A DNA stretch of 64,000 bases from Corella eumyota (GCA_963082875.1 OY720102.1:14172990-14236989), one strand, 5' to 3'; shown: positions 25,112-35,829, numbered from the stretch's first letter. Program-made: numbers and translations. The notes: generated from the sequence alone by a model not told the origin.

Positions 25112-25368
25112 AATGTTCACTACAAGAAGTCCTGGGTTCAATCTCAACTGATCTCATGCTGTAGCGTTCTTAAGTGAGTGCTGTAAACGGTATGAACTCC
25201 TGCTGAGCCAACACTTAATCAGCAGCATAATTATCGGACAATTATAATCTATAATATCCCAAACTGCCACAGGCAACTCGATAATGGGTCGAAGTAACTA
25301 ATGTTACTCTATGTTTAGGTCGTGTATTCGACCTTCCCACATCGAGGATAAATAAATAAACAAAAAAA
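25112..25368 (+). mobile_element. SINE in DHHC intron 1 (unit 1)
   Basis: Truncated at the tRNA-like head (starts near TTCACTACAAGAAGTCCTGG) with intact body, CGAGGATAAA end and an A-rich tail. The matching copy in unit 2 is at 55952. Confidence 0.8.
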
Positions 25369-25661
25369 ATGATGTTGTTCAACTAAATTTCAATAAAGTT
25401 TATACAGGTTGTCCCATTCACTGTAACAATAAAAAAACATTAATTTTTTAGTTTATGGGGCCCATTTCATGCTGTAATGTTCAACATGGTTGTTTTAGCA
25501 TTGTTGTTTGCCCATAGTAGATCTGTGTTTTCTGATCCTGGCATTGTTCCTCTACCAATCAGAGGCCTCGATTTCTCTGATGTCAGAATGAACTCTAAAG
25601 ATCAGGTTAAATTTTTTCGTATTTAAAATATTCAATAAAATTAACTTCACCGTTAATTATT

Positions 25662-25838
25662 TTATATATCTTTATCTTCGATGTGGGAAAGTCGACTTTA
25701 CAGCCAAAACATTAACAACTGTTACTGTGACCCGGTCTCGAGTTGACTTTAGTAGTTTGGGATATTATAGAATATAATTTCTTAATAATTAAGCTGCTGA
25801 TTAAGTGTTGGCTTATCAGAAGTTCATATGCGTTTTAT
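25662..25838 (-). mobile_element. SINE 3' half, reversed, in DHHC intron 2 (unit 1)
   Basis: Reads on the minus strand from the 3' CGAGGATAAAG-like end back to the CAGCACTTAATCAGCAG region. The tRNA-like head is missing. Confidence 0.75.
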
Positions 25839-26348
25839 GTTTTTTCGTAATATTGACGTCACTAAAATTAAGTATTACAAAAGTTTTTTTATTATTTAAA
25901 AGAAAATTCTGCATTAAAAGTGTATCATGCCTAGTTTAAATTAATTTAGTTTTGTTCATGTTGTTCTCATGGCTAGATCCAGCTCTGCCTATAATTCTTT
26001 ATTTAAAGTCACTGAAACTAAAGAGGAATTAATATTTTAGTCTAGCAGCAGCCAGGATTGGACTGTGTTCCAGCGGTGCGAAAGTTACCGACCCCCGAGA
26101 GCTCACCACTGCAAAATATGTCGCCGTTGTATCAGAAGAATGGACCACCATTGTCCATGGTAAGTTGAGTAACAATTAACTGACATTACGTTAAAAACAC
26201 CGTTTTTCTTATAATCAAACATTACCCCCCTTTAAAGTTGGGCAGTTTTTGACAAGGGGCAGCATCACAAAACTCGTTAAGTTAACAATCGCGTTATTTA
26301 AACGTCATTAGCGAACAAGAACGTCACTTAGCGTCATTACTAAATTTG

Positions 26349-26438
26349 CGGGTGAAGCATGGTGTAGTGGTAAGAGCACTTGGCATCACTACATGAGGTT
26401 CTGAGTTCAATTCCCACTGCTCTTATGCTATAGGGTCT
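26349..26438 (+). mobile_element. SINE head at the chimera breakpoint (unit 1)
   Basis: Only the tRNA-like head is present (GGGTGAAGCATGGTGTAGTG to CTTATGCTATAGGGTC), with A box and B box. The sequence left of it matches nothing in the intact transporter copy, while from about 26340 rightward it matches 46830 onward. The DHHC-to-MFS switch therefore lies at the left edge of this SINE. Confidence 0.8.
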
Positions 26439-26518
26439 TAACAAACCTTAATAATATCATATTTTTTTGTTTTGTATGTATAATAAATTCTCTTGAAAAC
26501 CTAAAACTTTTTTCTCAG

Positions 26519-29500
26519 AGAGTCGGCCTGTACTCCTCTTACCTCAAGTTTGGTGGCCGACATTTTCTCACAGAAAGTTCGAGCTTTTGCGATGAGTTTT
26601 TTCAACTTTGGAATTTATTTTGGATATGGTTTGGCATTTGCTGTTGGAAATTATGTGACTGACGCCAACATTCTTGGAATGGTGAAAATTTTTTAAATAT
26701 TTTTGACCGGCAGCATGGTGTAGTAGTCAGAACACTTGGCTTTACTACATGAGGACCTGGGTTCGATTCTCACTACTCTCATAACGTAGTAGCCTACCCT
26801 TTTTTTGTAGATTTATTTTTAGGTTTTTCTATCAAATCAACCTCTAAAAAAACAAAATTAATTTAAATTAATTTTTAACCAATCTTTTGTTAATTTTTTC
26901 TTAGAGCTGGCGTTGGTGTTACTTTATAGCTGGAGCTCCAGGCATAATTATGGCGATTATTTTATATTTCTCTGTCAAAGAACCAGAACGTAAAATTATA
27001 GAACAAGCTGAAGAGAATAACAAATATGAGACAGACTTTGGTATTTAATACTTTTGATAAAATGTTTAATAAATGAACCCGTTTTCTGTAATTCGATCGA
27101 TCTGACGACCTAAACATAAGGTAACATTAGTTACCCCGACCCGGTCTCAAATTGCCTTTAGCAGTTTGGGATATTATTCAATATATTTGTCCGATAATTA
27201 ATCTGCTGATTAAGTGGTTGCTCAGCAGGTGTTCACACCGTTTACTTAAGGGTGCTACTTAAGGGTGCTACCGTTTATAACACCTTACTTAAGGGATGAT
27301 AAGAGCAGTGGGGATTGAACTCACGACCTTATGTGTGGTGTAGCAACTGTTCTTACCACTACACCATGCTGCCGTTTTCATTATAAAAATTGTATTTTTT
27401 AAGTCTGTCGTAAAATTTCTCTTTATTTTGGAGAAATGTTTAAAAGTTATTTGGCCTATTTTGCAAACTATATTTTTAACTAAGCTATTTATAAACCTGG
27501 CTATAAATTTTATTATTTAGAAAAGCAGTCAGTGTTGAAATCAATTTTGACAACTTTCAAATTATTTATCAAATCTCCAACTATCTTATTGTTACTGGTT
27601 GGGGCTTCATTCAGACATTCTGGTGAGTTTTTATATTTATGAATAAAATCCTTAGTCGGTGCTTCAACATGCCGCTACTGGCAATCAAACTTTAAACCTC
27701 ACCCTACTTACTGTAGTGGACAGATCACTTGGCTTTACTACATGAGGTCTTTGGTTTGATCCCTTCTGCTCTCATGCTGTAGTGCTCTTAAGTAAAGTGC
27801 TATAAACTTCTGATGAGCTAGCACTTAATTAGCAGCTTATTTATCGGGCAATTATAATCAGTAAGATTCTAAACTGCCACAGGCAACTCGAGACTGGGTC
27901 GGAGTAGCTTGTGTTACTCTATGTTTAAGTCGCGCATTCGACTTTCCCACATCGAGGATAAAGATATATACAAAAAAATAATAATATCCCAAACTGCTAA
28001 AGTTAACTCGAGGCTGGGTCAGGGTAACAAATATTCATCTATGTTCAGGTCATGAAGTTGACCTTCCCACATCGAGGATAACAAAATCTAAATCAAATTT
28101 TAATATTTTCAGCAAGTTTTTGTTGGTCTTACAACAGTCAGTTATATTTTGATCAATATTACCTCGGCATAGAGGTGGGGTTGTGGATGAGTTTAACTTC
28201 CATCGTTGGTGGAACGATTGGGATAATCACTGGTGGAATTTTGTCCGATTTACTCGCTTCTAAATACGGTAATCTTTATTTTGATCATATTATTAAAAAT
28301 TGATTTTACTGAATGGACACTTTTCTAAAATAGTTTTCGAAAACGGCATTTTTGAAAATTTTGACATAAATTGAAGGTTGGCAGCGAGGTGTAGTGGTCA
28401 AAACCCTTGTCTTTACTACATAAGTTCTGTTGTTCGATCCCCACTGCTTCCATGCTGTAGAGCCCTTATGTAAGGCGCTATAAACGATATTAACTTCTGC
28501 TGAGCCAGCACTTAATCAGCAGCTTAATTATTGAGCAATTATTATATCCCAAACTGTCAACTTGAGACCGGGTCGGGGTAACTGATGTTACTCTATGTTT
28601 AGGTTGTGCATTCGACCTTCCCACGTTAAAGATAAACAAGTACAATAAAACAGTTTTATTTTCAGAGAAGGGATAGGGTATAAGGGGGTTAATATAAAGG
28701 TCCCATTATGTGTAAATTGGCAGTATTATTAATATAACACAAGTTTTGTAGATTTGTATTTAGAAATATTTCATTTTTGTGGGGGTTTTAATTTTAAATC
28801 AAATTTTTTTAGGTGTACGAACAAAATTGTGGGTTTTGGTCATTAGTCAAGCAATAGCCTGCCCTCTAGCGGCGGGAACGCTTTACTTTTCTCCGCCTTA
28901 TGCTTTTATTTCGCTCTTTGGAGCTTATTTATTCGGTAAATAGTTTTATATTTTTTTAAGAGTAACAACAGTTACCCCGACCCAGTTTCGATGACTTTAT
29001 TGTAATCAAATTTTATTTAAAACACAGCGGAAATGTGGTTCGGAGTTTTGTTCACTGTTTTGGTTGAGTTCTTTCCTGCCCAGTCACGCGCGACAGCGAT
29101 CGCTATGTTTATTTTTGTGATCAATAATATCGGAGGGAATGCCCCTCTTATAGTACCACCTATGATCAAAGTTTTAGGTTTCAGGGAAGCACTGTACATC
29201 GTTTACCCAGGATTTTACTTGGCTAGTAAGTTTTTTTTTCTGATAATTGTTTATCCTCGATGTGGGAAGGTCAACTTTACGACCTAAACATGGAGGTATA
29301 TTTGTTACCCCGACCCAGTCTCGAGTTGCCTGTGCCAGTTTGGGATATTATAATTGTTCGATAATTATGCTGCTGATTAAGTGCTGGCTTAGCAGGAGTT
29401 TATATCGTTTATAACGCCTTACTCAATAAAGTTACAGCTCAAGAGCAGTGGGAATCGAACCCAGGACCTCATGCAGCAAAGCCAAGTTTTTTGAATAATA

Positions 29501-29685
29501 TTTTATTGGTTTATATAGTTTGATTTTTAAACCCTTTTTTTAGTTAGTTTTACGAAAACTTTTTTCTAATTTTAGGTTCTTTTTTCTTTTTGTTGACCCA
29601 AATTTCTCTTCTGCGTGGTTCACCGCACATGAGCATTGAAGCGAATAATTGTGAAGAAAGTGAAGCGATAGTTAATAAAACTTAA
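26519..29685 (+). CDS. Spinster-like MFS transporter, 5'-truncated copy 1 (3' part of a chimera)
   Basis: Seven exons remain: 26519-26681, 26905-27040, 27521-27622, 28113-28268, 28813-28935, 29028-29225 and 29576-29685. All junction phases agree and all are open to TAA at 29683. They encode 328 residues from the G-E-S motif of membrane segment 4 to the C-terminus (ISLLRGSPHMSIE). Compared with the middle copy, the first three coding exons, including motif A, are missing and DHHC exons stand in their place. This family carries sphingolipids, lysolipids or organic anions by proton-linked or facilitated transport; the substrate is not predictable. The frame could start only at an internal Met such as 26592, giving a transporter without its first four membrane segments. 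It is the best kept 3' part of the three copies but is probably non-functional. Confidence 0.75.
26709..26793 (+). mobile_element. SINE head in MFS intron (unit 1)
   Basis: tRNA-like head only (GGCAGCATGGTGTAGTAGTC to CATAACGTAG), with a complete B box GGTTCGATTC. Confidence 0.75.
27095..27373 (-). mobile_element. SINE, near full length, reversed (unit 1)
   Basis: Runs on the minus strand from GGCAGCATGGTGTAGTGGTA (near 27373) to the CGACC segment. A short direct duplication of CTTAAGGGTGCTAC lies near 27245-27270 on the plus strand. Confidence 0.8.
27714..28082 (+). mobile_element. SINE plus a second tandem 3' tail (unit 1)
   Basis: A SINE with a damaged head ends at an A-rich tail near 27978. 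A second 3' segment (AACTCGAGGCTGGGTCAGGG to CATCGAGGATAA) follows directly. In the middle transporter copy this tail is repeated twice, so the tail duplicates in tandem. Confidence 0.75.
28380..28650 (+). mobile_element. SINE, full length, divergent tail (unit 1)
   Basis: Head GGCAGCGAGGTGTAGTGGTC; the 3' end reads CCACGTTAAAGATAAACAAG in place of the usual CCCACATCGAGGATAAAG. Confidence 0.75.
29251..29490 (-). mobile_element. SINE, head-truncated, reversed, in the last MFS intron (unit 1)
   Basis: From the 3' end at 29251 to CTTGGCTTTGCTGCATGAGG within the head on the minus strand. It shares this exact truncation with the copies at 49848 and 59615. Confidence 0.8.
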
Positions 29686-30142
29686 ATTTAAAAAAAGTTT
29701 AAATTAAAAAAAAGTTTTTGAATTATTTTAAACATTTATAAATTTAAAAAATTTTGTCATGACAATATTTTAATTTTATTAAATATTTATTAGTGAAATT
29801 TTTTTTATAATTTTTTGCCAAAATTTTTTTAAAGTTATTTTTAATATTATACTAGTGAGTTATTTTAGTTTCTAAATTATTTGTTGCCATTCTTGCTGTT
29901 TTTATTTTCTAATTTATATTAACTAAACAGAAATTTAAATAATGTTAATTTTACAATTTTTATTACTTTTAAGATTTTGTATTCCCTTACTTTATAATTA
30001 CTCCATATTTTATGAGAAATTATTATTGTTTTATATTTCTGAAATATATTTTGTTTTTGTTACTTCTTTTAAAATTTTAGAAAACTATAAAATTGATATC
30101 ATCTATTTTTTCAGATTATTTTTCGAAAATGCAAATTATTAA
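29686..30142. other. 3' flank of MFS copy 1, no gene
   Basis: Very AT-rich sequence directly after the stop codon. It is repeated after the other two MFS copies (50293 and 60060). It probably contains the 3' UTR; the short open frame near 29942 is not conserved in reading frame between copies. Confidence 0.5.
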
Positions 30143-30526
30143 TAGTGATGTGCCGATCAAAATGGTGATCGTAAATCGCCGATTTTTGAAGGTATTTTGC
30201 GATCACCCGATCAAGGTCCAAAATCGGCAGATCGGTAATTACGTCACATTTAATTTTACGTCACAAATAAACACGCACATGCCTTAACCACATAGATTTC
30301 CATAAACTTTTACAGCGCTTTATTTCCGCGCTAGTAAAATTGTTTTTAGTTCTTTTAAATTATACTGAATATTACGGTTAAATATTTAAACAAACGGGTG
30401 AATAAGTGGAAGTGTTTAACATACAGGGGCAATTTTTTTGTATTTAGTGACGATAAAGTTACCGATTGTTCGGTCACGTTAGATCGTGATCTGATCCGAA
30501 AAAAAACGGCGATCGGCACATCACTA
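30143..30526. mobile_element. hAT-type MITE with 8-bp target duplication
   Basis: Terminal inverted repeats are exact: TAGTGATGTGCCGATC at 30143 and GATCGGCACATCACTA ending at 30526. ATTATTAA stands immediately on both sides (30135-30142 and 30527-30534), an 8-bp target duplication as made by hAT transposases. At 384 bp it has no transposase. The ends contain further GATCG-rich inverted pairs. A second copy is at 50737. Confidence 0.9.
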
Positions 30527-30644
30527 ATTATTAAAATACTGTAGAAAGTTTTTTTGTTTTTATGCAACTATGCTTTTACAATTATTAAAATATTTAAATG
30601 TTAAAGATATCATTTCTATAAATTGATTTTTGTTGAAAAGGCTG

Positions 30645-30966
30645 GGTTTGATTCCCACTGCTGGCATTTTGTAGTATTCGTGTAAGGCCTGAGGTCCTGG
30701 GTTTGATTCCCACTGCTGGTATTTTGTAGCATTCGTGTAAGACCTGAGATTCTGGGTTTGATTCCCACTGCTGATATTTTGTAGCATTCGTGTAAGGCCT
30801 GAGATTCTGGGTTGGATTCCCACTGCTGGCATTTTGTAGCATTCGTGTAAGACCTGAGATTCTGGGTTTGATTCCCACTGCTGGTATTTTGTAGCATTCG
30901 TGTAAGGCCTGAGATCCTGGGTTTGATTCCCATTGCTGGCATATTGTAGCATTCGTGTAAGGCCTA
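30645..30966 (+). repeat. 55-bp SINE-related tandem array (6 units)
   Basis: The unit contains CCTGAGATCCTGGGTTTGAT, TCCCACTGCTGGCATTTTGT and AGCATTCGTGTAAGG. It is closer to the SINE (CCTGGGTTTGATTCCCACTGC) than the 58-bp satellite is. It starts after the same AAAAGGCTGGGTTTGATTC boundary that opens the 51241 array, so two related families occupy the same place in different units. Overlapping minus-strand frames here come from the repeat. Confidence 0.9.
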
Positions 30967-31574
30967 AAAGTTAATAAATAATTATAAACATGTGAACAAC
31001 ATGTTTATTACATTGACTTTAGTTCAAGGTCAGCAAAATGTTGCAATTCAGTAAACACAAATTTACTGAGAATTTCGCAAACATTGCGTAAATATTTTGC
31101 AGAATTTTTGTAATCACAGCTGATATCGACCTTATAAAAACATCAAGTTTTATAAATAACTTCCTGTTATGCAGCCATCAATATTTGTCCTAGCTGATAC
31201 CAACGAGTTTTATTTATCGATATTATAAATGATTAACCAAGTTCAACAACCTCATAGCATATTCGCTTACAATTTAAATAAATATTTGTCATCAGGTTTT
31301 GCGCCATATTTAACTGACACCACCATGTTGAAAATACTCAGTTTAATGTAAACAATCAAGTTGTTTGGTATGGGATATCTAACTGATTTAAAATGTAATA
31401 AAATTAACTTGAAAATTTCGTTGTTTAAAAGTTGGTTTGGTTTTTAAATTATTTACATTTTGTTGCTTTTAATTTTAGTTCGATGTCCTAGCAACAGGAC
31501 AATTTTTTTTTTTTGGGGGGGGGGGGTTTAATTAATTTAAAAAAATTATAATTATTGGTAATTATTAAACATTT
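30967..31574. other. Spacer ending unit 1
   Basis: No gene is seen. From about 31165 it matches 60550-60870 near the end of unit 2. It ends with CGATGTCCTAGCAACAGG and a T/G homopolymer run (31502-31527), the same boundary sequence as at 4156 and 60870. Confidence 0.5.
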
Positions 31575-31848
31575 GGCAGCGTGGTGTAGTTGTAAGAACA
31601 CTTGCTGCACCAACATGATGTCGTGGGTTCAATCCCCACTGCTCTTATGCTGTAGCGCCCTCGAGTAAAGTGCTATAAACGGTGAAAACTCCTGCTGAGT
31701 CAGCACTTAATCAGCAGCATAATTATCGGGCAATTATAATCTCTATATTATCCCAAACTGCTTAATGCAACTCGAAACTGGGTAACTTTATGTTTAGTTC
31801 GCGCAATCGACCTTCCACATCGAGGATAAAGATATATTCAAAAAAAAC
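31575..31848 (+). mobile_element. SINE, near full length, opening unit 2
   Basis: Same insertion as 4252 and 60938: head GGCAGCGTGGTGTAGTTGTA, missing the usual GGTCGGGG part after the ACTGGG motif. Confidence 0.85.
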
Positions 31849-33530
31849 TTGTGTCTATTTCTCCTTAATTTAAAGATTGCCTTTTTCTACCTGTTTCAAA
31901 CCAGCATTTATAAACGAGTGTTCTTTTGCTGGGATCGCATTTTGATTGCTAGGCTAAAGTGTTTAAGGTATATATAGAATAACTTTACGAAAACATACCA
32001 GAATTTATAAACAAAACTTATTTTTAAACAGTGGGGCTCAGGGTCGTACATTTTAATTTTATTTTAACGTAAGGTTGTTTTCAGAATATATTTTATTTTT
32101 GAGGTGTAGATAACAGAGGTGGCTCATGGGCTATATAACTAGAAAGGAGGAATAGTTTTAAAAATCGCAGCACCGCGAGATGAATCTGGCGAAAATTTTT
32201 GATTAGTTGACTGCAGTTTATATCTTGAATAATGTAGAATCTAATAAACTATTACTATGGCTTAAACAATTATTAAACCCCAATAGAGTACGCTGTAAAT
32301 ATGGGCATCGATAAGAAGGCCACACTTTATTAAAACAAAAATGCGACACAAACTATATGATACGAAACACAAACTACAAAGTATTTAATTAACAAATAAA
32401 GTATAAAAGCGAAAGTCTAATTGTATGTTAAACCTTACTTCGGCCTTACTTTTTTATGAGTTTTTACGTCCAGCGAACTGACCAAAAAGGTAACCAGACA
32501 CTTCAGCCCGAAGATTTTTTTTAGAACAGCGGGGATTTTGCATTTTAATTACCGCGAAAAATTTTATTTTCGCGTATTCCTATACAGTTTTTTAGACAGT
32601 ATTTGAAATAAAATAAGCAGTAAATTAATAGTTTTTTTAAAGAATAATGTGGAAGAACATGTTATCTTTCTTTTCCCGTGTCAATTTATTTTTTAATTTT
32701 ACAAACTAAAACCTATAACAAAATAATTTGAAAGCGCGCGCTTTTAGGTGACGCAAGACAATGCCTTATGATATCACGTATTTTGCCAAATAGGGCCGTA
32801 TTTCTAAACAATATTTGAAGAAAAAGCATTAATTTATCATTTTTTACACTGAGGAATGTGCATAAATATGTTATTAGTTATTGCCCGTGTTAATGTATAT
32901 AAATTTATGTACTAAAACACAAAGAATAAAACGTTTAAAGAGTTGCCAAAAGATTTGTTCTGCAAAAAAACGGCGGGGAGTCGGCGATGAAATTCCCGTG
33001 TATAAAGTCAGCGTAAGACCATATTTTACCGATATTCAAAATAAAATTTTGCATAAAGTACAGTATATATAAAAGTTTTTATTGGTTGTTACGTTAATGA
33101 CATATGTTGGTCTTTAGAATATTTTTTTTTTTGAAGATTTTTGTTTCAAAAACCCTTTTATAAACGGATTAAAGACGAGTGCTTCTGGCCTGCAAAATTT
33201 TACGACTAATAGCTTTCAGCGTGCAAAATTTTACGACTAATAGCTTTCGGCCTGCAAAATTTTTTATTAAACTGCGGGGAGCCTGCAGCGTTAAGCCCGC
33301 GTATACTTTTAACGCAAGAACATATTTTACTGATATTTAAAATAAAATTTGGCGAAAAGTATAATAGTTAAAAAAGTTTTAACCGGTTGTTAAGATAAAT
33401 ATATATGTTAATTTTTTAAATATTTCTTTTTTTAAAATGTGTAAAGAAGAAAACCGTGAGGCAGGCGTAAACACAAAAAACATAGAAAATACAGAATTAA
33501 TGCGACCCCTTCTAGAAGGCAAATTTTGCA
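31849..33530. other. Non-coding AT-rich block with old internal repeats, unit 2
   Basis: Counterpart of 4526-6087. The diverged internal repeats lie near 32525-32745, 32960-33115 and 33270-33430. A small VNTR of about 33 bp (TGCAAAATTTTACGACTAAT plus AGCTTTCGG) has more units here and in unit 3 than in unit 1. No gene is seen. Confidence 0.5.
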
Positions 33531-35300
33531 TCGGGTTAAGGTAGCATATGCACTGCGCACCTGGACACGGCGCACACTCCCGTTCTTGTCTAACTTCTTG
33601 ATGATCCCTTTCGGTCAGAGTCCTCTCTTCGCGTTCTCATTAACGAACCACGTCGCCAATCGTGAAATTCCTCATCGGCTGAAGCCATTTTTGTCGCAAT
33701 TGTAACGAAGGCAAATACTCCTTTGTCAATCGCTCCCAAAATTGATCAGCAAGAAGTAGAACCTCCAAGATCGTCTGTAACTGTCTTCCTTGACAAACGT
33801 GTCTGGAGGCAGGTCGTTGTCCATTGTTCAGCAACATACTTGGCGTCAAAGCCAATTCATCCTTGCAGTCGTCGCTGAGTGGCACCAGAGGTCTGCTGTT
33901 TAAAATTCGTTCCACCTCAGCCATCAATGGGGGACAAGACATGGATTGTTCCCGAATGTCCATGCCTGTTATGATACTTACAATGAGCACAGTTACAACC
34001 TGGTTAGATGGAAGAATCATCGGATGTTCGGTGATTAAAGGGACAGATTATGTAGCCTGCCACCAACGTACATATTGCCTTTGACTAAAACCGGGCTTCA
34101 GTTCTTTCAGCGATAAAACTAAATACAACCATAATCAATATTAAGGTTTAAAACATCTGGGTATACTAATGTTCTCTCAATCAACAAGAGTGTTAAGCCA
34201 ATTATTCAAAGTGTTAATATATAGTTCTGGAACCAGATCGTAAAAGTACTTCCACGAGGCTGTTAGTAAAGTCCCTGTAATAAAACGTCATTAAAAGAAA
34301 CAACGCAGTGTTTTGCAACACAATCAAACACTATAATGAACTTAGGGCCCGTACAGTGGTATGGTATATACCACGTTGAATGTTTACACAATTCCTATTA
34401 GCCAATACAGTCACATGACCTAATTTTACATATTTTATAGATTTCTTTCCTATATTGCCTAAAAGTTTTAGGGTTAGCAATAAACTTCTTTTTCAAAGAT
34501 TGTAGCTTTTGAAGTGTCATTTTTCTATTCTTTAAAAGTTTAATATATTTCTTTTTCCAGAGTAATCCAATTTCATAGAGTCAGCCATTTGCCAAACTGT
34601 TTTGTTCATAATTTCAACGTACTTTTGTCGTTTAATGACATTGCGCTCTTTTGCGCACAATCAAGGTCGTGAAAATTGCTCGACAAAAACATCTGAAATT
34701 TCGTTGCATGATGTCGATACTTGTTCAGGCTCATGCATAAAGTTAACATTAGTTAGATGGGAGGATTTTCTTGGGTTATGGTCTGAGCCAAACAACGTCC
34801 AACCCAACGCCGTATGCGGGCCGAAAGGCTGGCACTTTTTGCCGTAACGCCATTCAGAAACCCTGAATGCATCGTGAACATTGTTTCCCAGAAGTAGCTC
34901 CACTGACTTTGTTTTAAGTTCAGGAAACTTCAGGTCACGCAGATGCGGATACATGTTTATCACTTTCTTGGTTGTAATGCTGTCATCTATATTGACAATA
35001 TGATCAAGTACCAAAAGCTTGTCGACAATAAACGATTCGGTTTGACCTCCTTTACATACAGTGAGTCAACTCGGCTCCCATGACTAGTTACTTAATTTGC
35101 TGTATAAAGTTCGGTGTGTTCTTTTGTCTCTTCCCTAATTTCTTTGCAAGGCTTGCAGTACAAATACTTGTATCTGAACCGTCATCCAGAAAAGCGTTCA
35201 CAAAATTACTTTGATTGTTGCCCCACACTTTAACTGGCACAATCTTGAAACGTTTCACATTTTTAACGCTGTTATGGGAAACCTCGTTGCATGCCATAAT
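33530..35300 (-). mobile_element. BEL/Pao LTR retrotransposon fossil, unit 2 copy
   Basis: The fullest of the three copies. On the minus strand it shows a protease-like part (about 35297-34661) and an integrase C-terminal part with its trailing domain (about 34020-33640). The reverse transcriptase part is not recognised and no LTRs were found. It is broken, with numerous breaks. The age is older than the segmental duplication; divergence from the other copies is only a few percent, which dates the duplication and not the insertion. Confidence 0.8.
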
Positions 35301-35321
35301 AGCTGACTCGCTTTACGGCTC

Positions 35322-35829
35322 CGGTAGCGGGCTTTAACGTCACTTTAGTAGATTATGACATCACAATTTAACTATAGCGGGCTTTGTCGTCACTTTAGTA
35401 GTTTATGACATCACAATTAAACTATAGCGGGCTTTGTCGTTACTTTGGTAGATTATGACATCACAATTTAACTATAGCGGGCTTTGTCGTCACTTTAGTA
35501 GTTTATGACATCACAATTAAACTATAGCGGGCTTTGTCGTTACTTTAGTAGTTTATGACATCACAATTTAACTATAGCGGGCTATGTTGTTACTTTGGTG
35601 AATTATGACATCACAATTAAACTATAGCGGGCTTTGTCGTCACTTTAGTAGTTTATGACATCACAATTAAACTATAGCGGGCTTTGTCGTTACTTTGGTA
35701 GATTATGACATCACAATTTAACTATAGCGGGCTATGTTGTTACTTTGGTGAATTATGACATCACAATTAAACTATAGCGGGCTTTGTCGTTACTTTAGTA
35801 GATTATGACATCACAATTAAACTATAGCG
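35322..35829 (+). repeat. 50-bp minisatellite upstream of CD2 (about 10 units)
   Basis: Same unit as at 7943, one TGACATCA in each. The order of variants (AGCGGGCTTTGTCGT or AGCGGGCTATGTTGT; AGATTATGAC or AGTTTATGAC) indicates expansion by blocks of several units. Confidence 0.9.

Larger units (their letters stand above)
24849..26159 (+). pseudogene. DHHC palmitoyltransferase 5' fragment (ZDHHC3/7-like), copy 1
   Basis: Three exons fit: 24849-24976, 25452-25605 and 26041-26159, with phases 2, 0 and 2. An ATG at 24861 opens MVFHKDPCGIFCVIF, a first membrane segment. A second membrane segment and the DPG motif (VFSDPGIVPLP) follow in exon 2. Exon 3 holds most of the Cys-rich domain and the catalytic Asp-His-His-Cys (RRMDHHCP). 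Enzymes of this family S-palmitoylate proteins at Golgi or plasma membrane. The rest of the enzyme, including two further membrane segments and the TTxE motif, is absent because MFS exons follow. The first zinc-binding Cys of the Cys-rich domain is Phe here (VFQRC; copy 3 has VCQRC). Joining exon 3 to the next MFS exon makes TG+A, a stop. It is a gene fragment within a chimera. Confidence 0.8.

Noticed and set aside
26349-26438. Functional tRNA gene
   Set aside because: A and B boxes are present but acceptor-stem pairing is lacking and the sequence equals the SINE head.
29017-29199. Minus-strand frames MYSASLKPKTLIIG (also 49614 and 59384)
   Set aside because: Shadows of the MFS exon on the opposite strand, which has splice sites and membrane-segment character.
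30560-30952. Three overlapping minus-strand frames of about 94-130 residues
   Set aside because: They come from the six-unit 55-bp array read in three frames.
30645-30966. CRISPR-like regular repeat array
   Set aside because: Units are contiguous with no unique spacers, and the genome is eukaryotic.
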